This document shows, in pieces, positions 1 through 6,409 of a stretch of 7,117 nucleotides of DNA. Under the pieces are notes generated by a model. That model worked only from the letters and a program-made list of their open reading frames with translations. It made no database searches and was not told where the DNA came from. Position 1 is the first letter of the stretch; each line of letters opens with the position of its first letter. The DNA comes from Deinococcus sp. (lineage in GTDB: Bacteria; Deinococcota; Deinococci; Deinococcales; Deinococcaceae): contig JAUNHF010000090.1 in NCBI GenBank assembly GCA_030524065.1, positions 1 to 7,117 of the forward strand. The letters are read 5' to 3'. The position numbers were made by a program, and so were the translations under genes.

Positions 1-737
1 TGAGTTTCGCCGCGCACGGCGCCCGCGTCACCCTGCTGGGCCGCAACCCCGAAAAAGCCGAGGCCGCTGCCCAGACCGTGCGGGACATGGGCGGCGAGGC
101 GCAGGCCGTGACCGCCGACGTGCGCGACATGGCCGCGCTGGAAGGGGCGGTAGCGCAGGCCGCAGAGGCCTTTGGCCCGCTGGACATCCTGCTGTGCGGC
201 GCGGCGGGCAACTTCCCGGCGCCTGTAGACAGCATCAGCGCCAACGGCTTTAAGAGCGTGGTGGACATTGACCTGCTGGGCACTTACAACTCGGTCAAGG
301 CTGCTGCGCCCTACCTCAAGGCTCCCGGCGGCAACGTGCTGAGCATCAGCGCTTACGGGGTGCCGGTGCCGATGCAGGCGCATGTGGTGGCCGCCAAAGC
401 GGGCGTGGACGCCCTCACGCAGACCCTGGCCGCCGAATGGGGCGTGCGCGGAATCCGGGTAAACGCGATTATTCCCGGCCCGATTGACGGCACCGAGGGC
501 ATGGCGCGGCTGGCCCCCGATGAGCGCACCCGCGAGCAGTTCCGCCGGCTGGTGCCGCTGGGCCGTTTCGGCGTGCCCCAGGACATCGCCAATGCCGCCC
601 TGTGGCTGGTCAGCGACGCCGCCAGCTACGTAACCGGCGTGATTTTGTCGGTGGACGGCGGGCAGAACATGCTGGGCGGCGCACCGCAGTACCTGATGTA
701 CCTGGAGACGCAAAAGGCGCAGGGAGCCGGGAGCTGA
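1..737 (+). CDS. SDR family oxidoreductase, 2,4-dienoyl-CoA reductase-like (5' partial)
   Basis: The reading frame is open from base 3 and the start lies outside the window; 244 residues are visible and about 20-25 are probably missing, including the TGxxxGxG dinucleotide-binding loop. Visible fold marks are the second Rossmann strand (ARVTLLGRN), an acidic DVRD, a CGAAGNF segment in place of the usual NNAG, the K of the catalytic region in [26 protein letters not shown], and a C-terminal [18 protein letters not shown], HxxxAK and PGPI-GTEG are typical of the 2,4-dienoyl-CoA reductase/trans-2-enoyl-CoA reductase branch, which reduces unsaturated acyl-CoA with NAD(P)H so that beta-oxidation can proceed. 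The classical YxxxK is absent: the residue four before the Lys is Val. A Tyr lies 14 residues before the Lys, close to the spacing in mitochondrial DECR1. The SDR call is firm; the substrate is inferred. The next gene follows with almost no gap, so the two are probably co-transcribed. Confidence 0.88.
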   Translation, partial: SFAAHGARVTLLGRNPEKAEAAAQTVRDMGGEAQAVTADVRDMAALEGAVAQAAEAFGPLDILLCGAAGNFPAPVDSISANGFKSVVDIDLLGTYNSVKAAAPYLKAPGGNVLSISAYGVPVPMQAHVVAAKAGVDALTQTLAAEWGVRGIRVNAIIPGPIDGTEGMARLAPDERTREQFRRLVPLGRFGVPQDIANAALWLVSDAASYVTGVILSVDGGQNMLGGAPQYLMYLETQKAQGAGS

Positions 738-748
738 AGACCAGCCGG

Positions 749-1687
749 GTGAGCTGGCCGGCCCGGCTGGCCTGGGCATATCTGGCGGCCGTGCTGCTGG
801 TATGGGGCCTGGGCGAGTGGGTGGGCGAACGCACGGTGCCCACCCTGCTGCTGGCTTATGCGCCGCCGGTGTTCTTACTGGCGCTGTGGCCGCTGCTGGC
901 CGTGACAGCTCTGTTTCAGCCGGCCGCCCGGCTACCGGTGGTCCTGGCCGCCGCCGCCGGCCTGGGGTACGCCGGACTGACCTTCCACCTTCCGCAATCT
1001 GCACAGACAGGCGACCTGACCCTGCTGACCTACAACATTGCTCGGGGCACCAAAGGCAGCGCCAAGGCCCTGGCCGCGCAGATTCGGGCGCAGGACGCTG
1101 ATATCGTGACCTTGCAGGAAACCAACGGCTGGGACGAAGACTTTACCCCCGAACTCTGCCGACGCCTGCCCGGCTACCACGCGGCGCAGACCAGCGCGGG
1201 CGGCGAACTGCTGACCCTGAGCCGCCTGCCGCTGCTGGGCAGCCGTGAAGTGCGCCTTCCCGAAACCACCCGCCGCTTTCTGATGACCAGCGTGCAGACC
1301 CCGCACGGCCAGCTGCGCGTGGTGAATGTCCACTTCTCAACCGTGCTGGTCAGTGGGGTTTTTAAGGGCCAGGTTGGGCCCACACGCGACCGCCGGGGCA
1401 CCCAGCTGAATGTCTTGCTGCGGGAAATACGCGGCATGGACCGCGTGCTGGTGGCCGGCGACTTCAATACGCCGCCGCGTGGGCGGGTCTACCGCGCCCT
1501 GAAAGCCGACTCCGTAAACGCTTGGGACGCAGCGGGCCAGGGCTTCGGGTACACCTTCCCTAGCCGCGCTCCCCTGCTGCGGATAGACCATGTCTTTGCC
1601 CGGGGGCTGACGCCCGTGCACGCTGAGGTGCTGCCCGCTGGCGGCAGCGACCACCGGGGACTGCGGGTGGTGCTGCGCCCGCAGTAG
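749..1687 (+). CDS. Membrane-anchored endonuclease/exonuclease/phosphatase family protein
   Basis: A protein of 312 residues if started at GTG 749. Residues 1-80 are hydrophobic and form about three membrane helices (roughly 5-22, 32-56 and 62-80). The rest is an EEP (DNase I-like, Mg-dependent phosphodiesterase/phosphatase) domain: TYNIARG with N96, LQETNG with E124, VVNVHFS with H195, VAGDFNTPP with D238 and N240, RIDHVF with D280 and H281, and GSDHRGL with D301 and H302. All expected catalytic positions appear intact, so it should be active, probably on the outer side of the membrane. The family includes nucleases, phosphoinositide phosphatases and sphingomyelinases, and the substrate cannot be read from sequence. 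The frame is open back to 602, but that part overlaps the SDR gene out of frame and looks like shadow. No ATG fits. GTG 749 is chosen; CTG 734, whose CTGA overlaps the SDR stop and which has AGGGAG seven bases upstream, is a real alternative. Confidence 0.85.
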   Translation: MSWPARLAWAYLAAVLLVWGLGEWVGERTVPTLLLAYAPPVFLLALWPLLAVTALFQPAARLPVVLAAAAGLGYAGLTFHLPQSAQTGDLTLLTYNIARGTKGSAKALAAQIRAQDADIVTLQETNGWDEDFTPELCRRLPGYHAAQTSAGGELLTLSRLPLLGSREVRLPETTRRFLMTSVQTPHGQLRVVNVHFSTVLVSGVFKGQVGPTRDRRGTQLNVLLREIRGMDRVLVAGDFNTPPRGRVYRALKADSVNAWDAAGQGFGYTFPSRAPLLRIDHVFARGLTPVHAEVLPAGGSDHRGLRVVLRPQ

Positions 1688-1691
1688 ACCG

Positions 1692-2258
1692 CTAATCTGC
1701 CTGGCGCCGGGGTTCCAGCCAGAATGCTCCACCCACGCCCAGACGTGGCTGCAAGTGCAGCGTAGGCTTGCCTGCCAGCGGGGCCACCAGCTGCCCTTCT
1801 AGCCCACGGGCTGTCTCGCCGTATGCCCGCAGCAGGCCGTAGTGCTGGGTGCGGGCGCTGAACTCAAAACCCACCGTGGGAAGGCCGCGTTCCCAGTTGT
1901 GGGCCAGACGTGCCCGCAGGTCTGGCCGGTAGCCCCAGTGTCCCCGCGCCTGCAAAGGGAGTTCCTGCGCCCGCAGCACGCGGTTCAGGCCCAGCAGCCA
2001 GCTCCAGGGCTGCGCGGCCCGCTGCCCGCCGCTCAGAGGCACCTTCCAGGCTCCCAGCGGCGGCGCCAGTTCGGCGGCCAGGGCGTCGCGCTCCGGCACA
2101 GTGAGGCCTAGCCGGGGGGCCCACCAGCCCAGCAGCACCGCCGCTGTCTGCGGGCCGCAGCCGACATAGCCTCCCCGCCACTGGCCCTGCCCCGCGTCAC
2201 TGGGCAGCGGCAAACGAAATGGGTGCCAAACTTGATTCTCTGATTCTGTATATGACAT
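1692..2258 (-). CDS. Hypothetical protein with C39-peptidase-like Cys/His motifs
   Basis: A 188-residue protein. Residues 31-45 read YVGCGPQTAAVLLGW, which resembles the active-site helix of papain-fold C39-like peptidases (CGPxxxAMVLxYW), making Cys34 the candidate nucleophile and Gln27 a possible oxyanion residue. Residues 126-147 read LPTVGFEF, six other residues, then HYGLLRAY, like the strand pair that carries the catalytic His (His139). The third residue of the triad is not obvious, and there is no signal peptide, membrane helix or transporter domain. The call is therefore family resemblance only; it could be an inactive relative. Its stop lies four bases from the convergent EEP stop. 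The ATG start sits inside the RDRM-like operator and ten bases from the divergent gene's ATG, with only a weak purine stretch (GTGAGAAA) upstream. A later start at TTG 2213-2211 is possible. Confidence 0.6.
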   Translation of the reverse strand: MSYTESENQVWHPFRLPLPSDAGQGQWRGGYVGCGPQTAAVLLGWWAPRLGLTVPERDALAAELAPPLGAWKVPLSGGQRAAQPWSWLLGLNRVLRAQELPLQARGHWGYRPDLRARLAHNWERGLPTVGFEFSARTQHYGLLRAYGETARGLEGQLVAPLAGKPTLHLQPRLGVGGAFWLEPRRQAD

Positions 2259-2261
2259 AAT
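2232..2261 (+). promoter_or_regulatory. Promoter of the 147-aa gene, probably leaderless
   Basis: TTGATT (2232-2237) and CATAAT (2256-2261) are separated by 18 bases and lie in an AT-rich island in otherwise GC-rich DNA. The -10 ends seven bases before ATG 2269, so transcription would begin at or next to the A of the start codon, giving a leaderless mRNA. No Shine-Dalgarno sequence precedes the ATG, which fits. Confidence 0.6.
2244..2260. promoter_or_regulatory. Candidate RDRM operator (DdrO binding site)
   Basis: The sequence TTCTGTATATGACATAA matches 14 of 17 positions of the palindromic Deinococcus radiation/desiccation response motif, TTATGTCA-A-TGACATAA. The right half-site TGACATAA is perfect and the left half-site has 5 of 8. 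In Deinococcus this motif is bound by the repressor DdrO, which the metalloprotease IrrE (PprI) cleaves after DNA damage. The last five bases (CATAA) form most of the -10 hexamer of the plus-strand promoter, where a repressor would block polymerase. The consensus is recalled from the literature; the match and its position are seen directly. Confidence 0.55.
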
Positions 2262-2268
2262 TTCTCAC

Positions 2269-2712
2269 ATGGAATACGGGGCTATGGAATTTAGGGGCGC
2301 GCCTGGCGTGATGGAGCAGCTCCAGCGCGTGCTGGCCGATTCTATCGCTCAGCAGCTGGAAGGATACGGACATGCCCACGCCGAGGCGCAGCTGCTGGCC
2401 ACCGTCGCGCTGGAGCGGCTGAACACCGCCCTACAGGTGCGCGACGAACCCGGCACCGAATTTGCCCGCATGACCCCCAGCGACCTGGGCACCCTCTGGG
2501 AAGAACTGCGCGCCGCTGGAGCTGGCCGCCTGCTGCTGGACATCCGCCCGGCCAGCGACCCCGCCGCCGCCGAGCGCGGCGAGATTGCCGTGAACGTGGT
2601 CGAGGTAGAGCGCCGCAGCGAGTGGGGCGCGGGCGACTTCATCGAGGACTCGGCGTTCGAGCTGCACCTGCGCCGCGAAGAACTGCTGGCCCGCCTCAGC
2701 CAGACCAATTAG
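2269..2712 (+). CDS. Hypothetical protein, candidate radiation/desiccation response gene
   Basis: A 147-residue, soluble, acidic protein that I do not recognise. Residues 14-57 look like one or two amphipathic helices (MEQLQRVLADSIAQQLEGY, then AEAQLLATVALERLNTAL). Residues 68-147 look alpha/beta: a helix near 70-83, a strand RLLLDIRP (87-94), a strand EIAVNVVEVERR (105-116), then an acidic DFIEDSAFELHLRREELLARL that probably ends in a helix. There is no signal peptide, membrane segment, Cys cluster or known catalytic motif. ATG 2269 is preferred because a -10 hexamer ends seven bases before it; ATG 2284 and 2311 are in-frame alternatives. The RDRM-like site in its promoter suggests induction after DNA damage through DdrO. 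It is not obviously DdrA, DdrB, DdrC, DdrD or PprA. It ends 24 bases before the convergent pseudouridine synthase gene. Confidence 0.75.
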   Translation: MEYGAMEFRGAPGVMEQLQRVLADSIAQQLEGYGHAHAEAQLLATVALERLNTALQVRDEPGTEFARMTPSDLGTLWEELRAAGAGRLLLDIRPASDPAAAERGEIAVNVVEVERRSEWGAGDFIEDSAFELHLRREELLARLSQTN

Positions 2713-2736
2713 CCCCTGACAAGCTCCCTGGCCGCG

Positions 2737-3648
2737 TCAATCGGCGGTGGGCCGACCAGAACCGGGCTGCAACTCCGGCGGCACCGGAGCGCTCAGGCAA
2801 AAGCGCTCGCCGCTCAGCGGGTGCCAGAACTCCAACTGCTGGGCGTGGAGCCGGTAGCCCAGGTCGCCGGGCAGGGCGTCTGGCCTCGCTCCACCACCCG
2901 GCAAGTACAGCGGGTCGCCCAGCAGCGGCAGCCCAACGGAAGCGAGGTGAATGCGGATTTGGTGTGGGCGGCCCGTCTCAATATCCACCTGCAATAGCGT
3001 GCTCCCCGCACGGCGTTCCAGCACCCGCGCCCGGCTGCGCGACGGCTTGCCCGCCGGGCTGGCCGCGTAAATCTGTCCCAGCCGGGGATGGTCTACCGGT
3101 CCGATGGGCGCGGTGATGTCGTATTCGTCCTGCGCGGCCACGCCCGCCGATAGGGCCCGGTAGCGCTTGGCGACGCGGCCTTCCCGCCAGTCGGCGCTCA
3201 ACGTGGCGCCGGCTTCCCGCGTCAGGCTGCACAGCACCAGCCCCGAAGTGCCGCGCCCCAGCCGGTGCAGCGGCGTGGCGGTGGGCCACTGGCGGCGCAG
3301 CAGGGCCAGCAGGGTGTGGTCCAGAAAGCCCCCTGCCGGCAGGGTGGGCAGCCCGGACGGTTTGTGTACGGCCAGCAGGTGCGCGTCCTCATGGATCACA
3401 CTGAAATGCAGCGGCACGACTTCCTCGGCCCAGGGGGGGCGGTGCCAGGTCAGCCGGTCGCCGGGGCGCAGGCTTTCGCCGCCCGATGCGCGCCCGCCGT
3501 TCAGCTCCACCTCGCCCGCCGCCAGCCGCGCCTCCCAGACAGCCCGGTCCGAGTGGGGATAAAAGCGGGCGTAGTACTCCAGCACGCTCAGGCCCGCCGC
3601 CTGTGGGCGCACGCGCTCGCGGTAGCTGTAGCCGTTATTGAGGGTCAC
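2737..3648 (-). CDS. RluA-family pseudouridine synthase with variant catalytic motif
   Basis: A 303-residue protein. Residues 19-75 resemble an S4-type RNA-binding segment ([31 protein letters not shown]). The RluA catalytic domain follows: [11 protein letters not shown] (94-104), [16 protein letters not shown] (127-142), KRYRAL (161-166), [24 protein letters not shown] (225-248) and [11 protein letters not shown] (267-277). The family isomerises uridine to pseudouridine in rRNA or tRNA. In most members the core motif is HRLDxxTSG and the Asp is the nucleophile; here the position is Gly131 (codon GGG, 3258-3256). Everything else around it is conserved. I recall the HRLGRGTSG form from some plant organellar and bacterial relatives, so this may be a subfamily rather than a lesion. 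The start is GTG 3648, overlapping the amidohydrolase 3' end by 14 bases with no clear Shine-Dalgarno sequence, so translation is probably coupled. The target RNA is unknown. Confidence 0.88.
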   Translation of the reverse strand: MTLNNGYSYRERVRPQAAGLSVLEYYARFYPHSDRAVWEARLAAGEVELNGGRASGGESLRPGDRLTWHRPPWAEEVVPLHFSVIHEDAHLLAVHKPSGLPTLPAGGFLDHTLLALLRRQWPTATPLHRLGRGTSGLVLCSLTREAGATLSADWREGRVAKRYRALSAGVAAQDEYDITAPIGPVDHPRLGQIYAASPAGKPSRSRARVLERRAGSTLLQVDIETGRPHQIRIHLASVGLPLLGDPLYLPGGGARPDALPGDLGYRLHAQQLEFWHPLSGERFCLSAPVPPELQPGSGRPTAD

Positions 3649-4825
3649 GCGCCGTAAAGTGCCGCGCCGCTGCGACCATCATCTGCACGCCAGTGTCCAG
3701 CGCCGATTCGTCCAGCGTGAAGCGGGGATGGTGATGCGGCCACTCACTGTCGGCCTGCGGCGAACCGCTGCCCACCGCGAAAAAGCAGCCGGGCGACTTT
3801 TGCAAGTAGGCACTGAAATCCTCGCCCGCGGCCCACATATCAGGCTGAATAACCCGGTTCTCGCCCACCACGGCGCGGGCCACTTCGCTCAGTTCCGCTG
3901 CCACCCAGTCGGTGTTGACTACCGGGCGGTAGGCGTACAGGTACTCAAACTCGTACTCGGCTCCGTGCGCGGCGCAAATGCCGGCAATCACGCGCTCCAG
4001 CAGCTGCGGCGCACGCTCCCGCATCTCAGGGCTGAAGACCCGCACCGTGGCGGCCAGATGCGCCGTATCGGGGATGATGTTGTCGGCAGTGCCGGCATGA
4101 AACTGCGTGACCGACACCACCAGCGGCTCGAACGGCGAGATGGCGCGGCTGACCACATGCTGCAAGTTGGTCACGACCTGCGCCCCGATGGCGACGGGGT
4201 CCACGGCCTGTTCCGGCATGCCACCGTGCCCGCCCCGGCCCCGGATGGTCAGCTGAAACGAGTCCGGCGAGGCCATGAACATGCCGGGCCTCACCGCCAC
4301 CACCCCCGCCGGATAAAAGCTGAGCAGATGCAGGCCCAGGCTCAGGTCCACCCCATCCATCAGCGGCGTGCCAAAGACCAGTTCTTCCGCGCCGCCGGGC
4401 GGGGTTTCCTCGGCGTGCTGGAAGATGAACCGCACCTCACCGCTCAGGTCCGCGCGGGCTTCACTGAGCAGCTGCGCGGCGCCCAGCAGGATGGCTGCGT
4501 GCCCGTCGTGGCCGCAGGCGTGCATCGCCCCGGCGTTTTGCGAGCGGAACTCAAAGGTGTTCTCTTCTTCCATCGGCAGGGCGTCAATGTCCGCCCGCAG
4601 CAGCAGGGTACGCCCCGGCCCCGCCTCACCTTTCAGCACCGCCAGCACGCTGGTGGGCGTCAGCTGGCTGACCTCCAGCCCCGGCATGCGCTCCAGCTCG
4701 GCGCGGAGAAAGGCCGCCGTCTGGTGCTCCTGAAAGCTGATTTCCGGGTGCTGGTGCAGGTGCCGGCGCCAGGCCCTCAGCTGTTGGCGCAGAGCGTCGG
4801 GCAGGGATGCCACGTGGGAAGTCAT
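3635..4825 (-). CDS. M20-family amidohydrolase (N-acyl amino acid hydrolase type)
   Basis: A 396-residue cytoplasmic metalloenzyme of the M20D group (IAA-amino acid hydrolase, hippurate hydrolase, N-acyl-L-amino acid amidohydrolase), which cleaves amide bonds of N-acylated amino acids. Motifs in order: [14 protein letters not shown] (20-33), [15 protein letters not shown] (74-88), [17 protein letters not shown] (101-117), [16 protein letters not shown] (135-150), GLHL (164-167), the dimerisation-domain stretch [19 protein letters not shown] (196-214), [10 protein letters not shown] (331-340) and HHHPRF (364-369). Expected metal ligands Cys104, His106, Glu140, His166 and one His of 364-366 are all present. 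The frame extends to an ATG at 4876, but homologous sequence begins only near residue 6 of the shorter form, and ATG 4825 has a -10-like TACCCT seven bases upstream; the longer start has none. The pseudouridine synthase gene overlaps its 3' end. The exact acyl substrate is not evident. Confidence 0.93.
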   Translation of the reverse strand: MTSHVASLPDALRQQLRAWRRHLHQHPEISFQEHQTAAFLRAELERMPGLEVSQLTPTSVLAVLKGEAGPGRTLLLRADIDALPMEEENTFEFRSQNAGAMHACGHDGHAAILLGAAQLLSEARADLSGEVRFIFQHAEETPPGGAEELVFGTPLMDGVDLSLGLHLLSFYPAGVVAVRPGMFMASPDSFQLTIRGRGGHGGMPEQAVDPVAIGAQVVTNLQHVVSRAISPFEPLVVSVTQFHAGTADNIIPDTAHLAATVRVFSPEMRERAPQLLERVIAGICAAHGAEYEFEYLYAYRPVVNTDWVAAELSEVARAVVGENRVIQPDMWAAGEDFSAYLQKSPGCFFAVGSGSPQADSEWPHHHPRFTLDESALDTGVQMMVAAARHFTARDPQ

Positions 4826-4832
4826 AACGTCC

Positions 4833-4838
4833 AGGGTA
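4833..4838 (-). promoter_or_regulatory. Possible -10 element of the amidohydrolase operon
   Basis: On the minus strand TACCCT ends seven bases before ATG 4825, the same layout as the other leaderless candidates here. No convincing -35 lies 16-18 bases further upstream, so the support is mainly positional. Confidence 0.3.
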
Positions 4839-4905
4839 GCGCTCCAGCGGCCGGCCCATTCTGCGGACTGGCACATCCTTCAAACCGCCCTGAGCCTCTC
4901 CCCAC

Positions 4906-4933
4906 TTGCGGACCTGCCACTTTGCGTCACAAT
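4906..4933 (+). promoter_or_regulatory. Promoter of the cyclophilin gene
   Basis: TTGCGG (4906-4911) and CACAAT (4928-4933) are 16 bases apart. The -10 ends six bases before ATG 4940, again consistent with a leaderless transcript; no Shine-Dalgarno sequence is visible. TACAGT at 4933-4938 is a competing -10, but it nearly touches the ATG. Confidence 0.4.
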
Positions 4934-4939
4934 ACAGTC

Positions 4940-5509
<570 letters not shown>

Positions 5510-5534
5510 GCGCCAAGTAGGCCAAATAGACAGC

Positions 5535-5582
5535 AGGCAGAAGGCCAGGAGAAAGAGTTCTCCCCCTTCTGCCTTCTTTTTG
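5535..5582 (+). terminator. Rho-independent terminator of the cyclophilin gene
   Basis: A ten-pair outer stem, AGGCAGAAGG (5535-5544) with CCTTCTGCCT (5565-5574), encloses a six-pair inner stem, GGAGAA (5548-5553) with TTCTCC (5558-5563), around an AGAG loop, with a small internal bulge. TTCTTTTT follows. It starts 25 bases after the stop codon. On the minus strand no T-run follows the hairpin, so it should work mainly for the plus strand. Confidence 0.9.
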
Positions 5583-5593
5583 CTGACCGCCCC

Positions 5594-6313
5594 CTAAAGC
5601 GCCGCAGGGTCCAGCAGCAATTCCCCCTCTACCCCAAAAGCCTCGGCGTAGCGCACGCGGGCCAGGGTGCCCCAGTAGCCCAGGCGGGCCAGGCGGCGCT
5701 CCACCACTTCAGGCGTAACCGTCTCGCTGACCGCCTCGCCGCTGAACTGTGACACGTGGGCGCGAATGGCCGCTTCCCAGCGCGTCAAGGTGGCTCCCAC
5801 ATCCACCAGCACGTCGGCCTGAATGTCGGCGTTGCCCTGAAACAGCAGCACGCGGGCCGGGCGGTGCGGCTCACCCGCGACTTCAGCTTTGCGCAGGCCC
5901 GCTAGATGCAGCGCCCGCTTGCCCAGCGCGTAGGCCCCGTAGTGGTCGGGGTGACGGTCAGAGGGGTGCGGCATCACCAGTACGTGGGGGCGCAGCTGGC
6001 GCAGGGCGGCGGCCACTGCTCCTGCCTGCTGTGGGTCGTCGCGCAGGTCGCCGTCGGGCAGCCCCAGCGTGCCGCGCCAGCTCAGGCCCAGGTGGGCGGC
6101 AGCAGCGGCGCACTCGGCCATCCTCACTTCGGGCGTGCCCAGCGTGCCCATCTCGCCGCGCGTCAGCTCCAGCACGCCAGTGCGCTGCCCGGCGTCCCCC
6201 ACCCGGATCAGCGTGCCGCCCGCGCCGATTTCGGCGTCGTCGGGGTGGGGGGCGAGGACCAGCCAGTCCAGCGGCTGCGCCGCGCCGTAGGTCGTCGTCA
6301 GTTGGTAAGCCAT
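5594..6313 (-). CDS. bshB1: Bacillithiol biosynthesis deacetylase BshB1 (PIG-L family)
   Basis: A 239-residue zinc-dependent LmbE/PIG-L deacetylase. In bacillithiol synthesis it removes the acetyl group from N-acetylglucosaminyl malate, the step between BshA and BshC. The zinc-site motif LAPHPDDAEIGAGGTL lies at 20-35 (His23, Asp26 as ligands, Asp25 as likely base), followed by LTRGEMGTLGT (50-60), LPDGDLRDD (85-93), the second ligand motif MPHPSDRHPDHYGAY (114-128, His124) and the BshB1-like C-terminus RYAEAFGVEGELLLD (221-235). Length and end-to-end motifs favour BshB1 over mycothiol MshB or other PIG-L enzymes. The frame extends 11 codons upstream to ATG 6346, but ATG 6313 is preferred because TACACT ends six bases before it and the extra residues cross the divergent promoter. 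No bshA or bshC is in the window. Confidence 0.92.
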   Translation of the reverse strand: MAYQLTTTYGAAQPLDWLVLAPHPDDAEIGAGGTLIRVGDAGQRTGVLELTRGEMGTLGTPEVRMAECAAAAAHLGLSWRGTLGLPDGDLRDDPQQAGAVAAALRQLRPHVLVMPHPSDRHPDHYGAYALGKRALHLAGLRKAEVAGEPHRPARVLLFQGNADIQADVLVDVGATLTRWEAAIRAHVSQFSGEAVSETVTPEVVERRLARLGYWGTLARVRYAEAFGVEGELLLDPAAL

Positions 6314-6319
6314 AGCCGG

Positions 6320-6327
6320 AGTGTATA
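6320..6327 (-). promoter_or_regulatory. -10 region of bshB1, probably leaderless
   Basis: On the minus strand the sequence TATACACT (hexamer TACACT, 6325-6320) ends six bases before ATG 6313. A good -35 is not evident. Its upstream part would overlap the divergent plus-strand promoter that begins at 6331, so the two promoters may compete. Confidence 0.45.
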
Positions 6328-6330
6328 AGG

Positions 6331-6359
6331 TTGACGAATACCGCATACCGCGCTAAAGT
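6331..6359 (+). promoter_or_regulatory. Strong-looking orphan promoter, copy 1
   Basis: TTGACG (6331-6336) and TAAAGT (6354-6359) are separated by exactly 17 bases. The spacer contains a perfect tandem heptamer ATACCGC-ATACCGC (6338-6351). No plus-strand gene follows; a hairpin with a T-run begins only 12 bases after the -10. Near-identical promoter sequence recurs at 7073-7101. Confidence 0.6.
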
Positions 6360-6376
6360 TATAAACATAACCGCTC
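6331..6376 (+). repeat. Promoter/leader direct repeat, copy 1
   Basis: This unit contains the TTGACG promoter, a variable stretch of 7 bases, and the conserved downstream ATAACCGCTC (6367-6376). It is in the same orientation as the unit at 7073. Here the hairpin 3' arm and T-run follow. Confidence 0.7.
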
Positions 6377-6409
6377 GCCTTTCCAGCAAGGTGCTTGAGC
6401 GGGTTTTTT
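6366..6409 (+). ncRNA. Candidate very short RNA made of one hairpin
   Basis: A transcript from the promoter above would start near 6366 and reach the T-run ending at 6409, about 44 nt, almost all of it hairpin. CCGCTC (6371-6376) pairs with GAGCGG (6397-6402). Inside, either CCTT/AAGG or AGCA/TGCT can pair. No ORF fits. It may be a stable small RNA, an attenuator remnant, or only a terminator placed after an orphan promoter. The start is estimated from promoter geometry. Confidence 0.35.
6371..6409. terminator. Intrinsic terminator hairpin, possibly bidirectional
   Basis: The six-pair GC-rich stem CCGCTC/GAGCGG is followed on the plus strand by G and TTTTTT (6404-6409). On the minus strand it lies directly after the stop codon of the membrane-protein gene (TAA at 6410-6408) and is followed by the T-rich TTATGTTTAT, so it may also end that transcript before bshB1. 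Confidence 0.65.

Noticed and set aside
602..748. N-terminal extension of the EEP protein back to ATG 602
   Set aside because: It overlaps the conserved C-terminus of the SDR in another frame, encodes an Arg-rich sequence without family similarity, and precedes the membrane helix where the real protein plausibly begins.
2197..2379. 60-aa minus-strand ORF across the divergent promoter region
   Set aside because: It overlaps two better-supported genes and the promoter, and has no recognisable features.
3433..3439. Run of seven G as a possible phase-variation tract in the pseudouridine synthase gene
   Set aside because: The run comes from Pro-Pro codons followed by Trp in RPPW, a motif typical of this protein family, and the frame is intact.
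3638..4939. Very long plus-strand open frame upstream of and in frame with the cyclophilin
   Set aside because: It is antisense to the well-supported amidohydrolase, its translation is Arg/His/Gln-rich and low in recognisable motifs, and a promoter with an ATG at 4940 explains the cyclophilin start. It is a GC-rich shadow frame.
6358..6371. Inverted repeat GTTAT-aaac-ATAAC as a second RDRM
   Set aside because: The half-site spacing is too short for the 17-bp RDRM, the central TGACA is missing, and copy 2 of the module does not keep it.
5958..6389. 143-aa minus-strand ORF overlapping bshB1
   Set aside because: Most of it is an Arg/Ala/Pro-rich shadow of bshB1 in another frame, and its start lies within the terminator hairpin.
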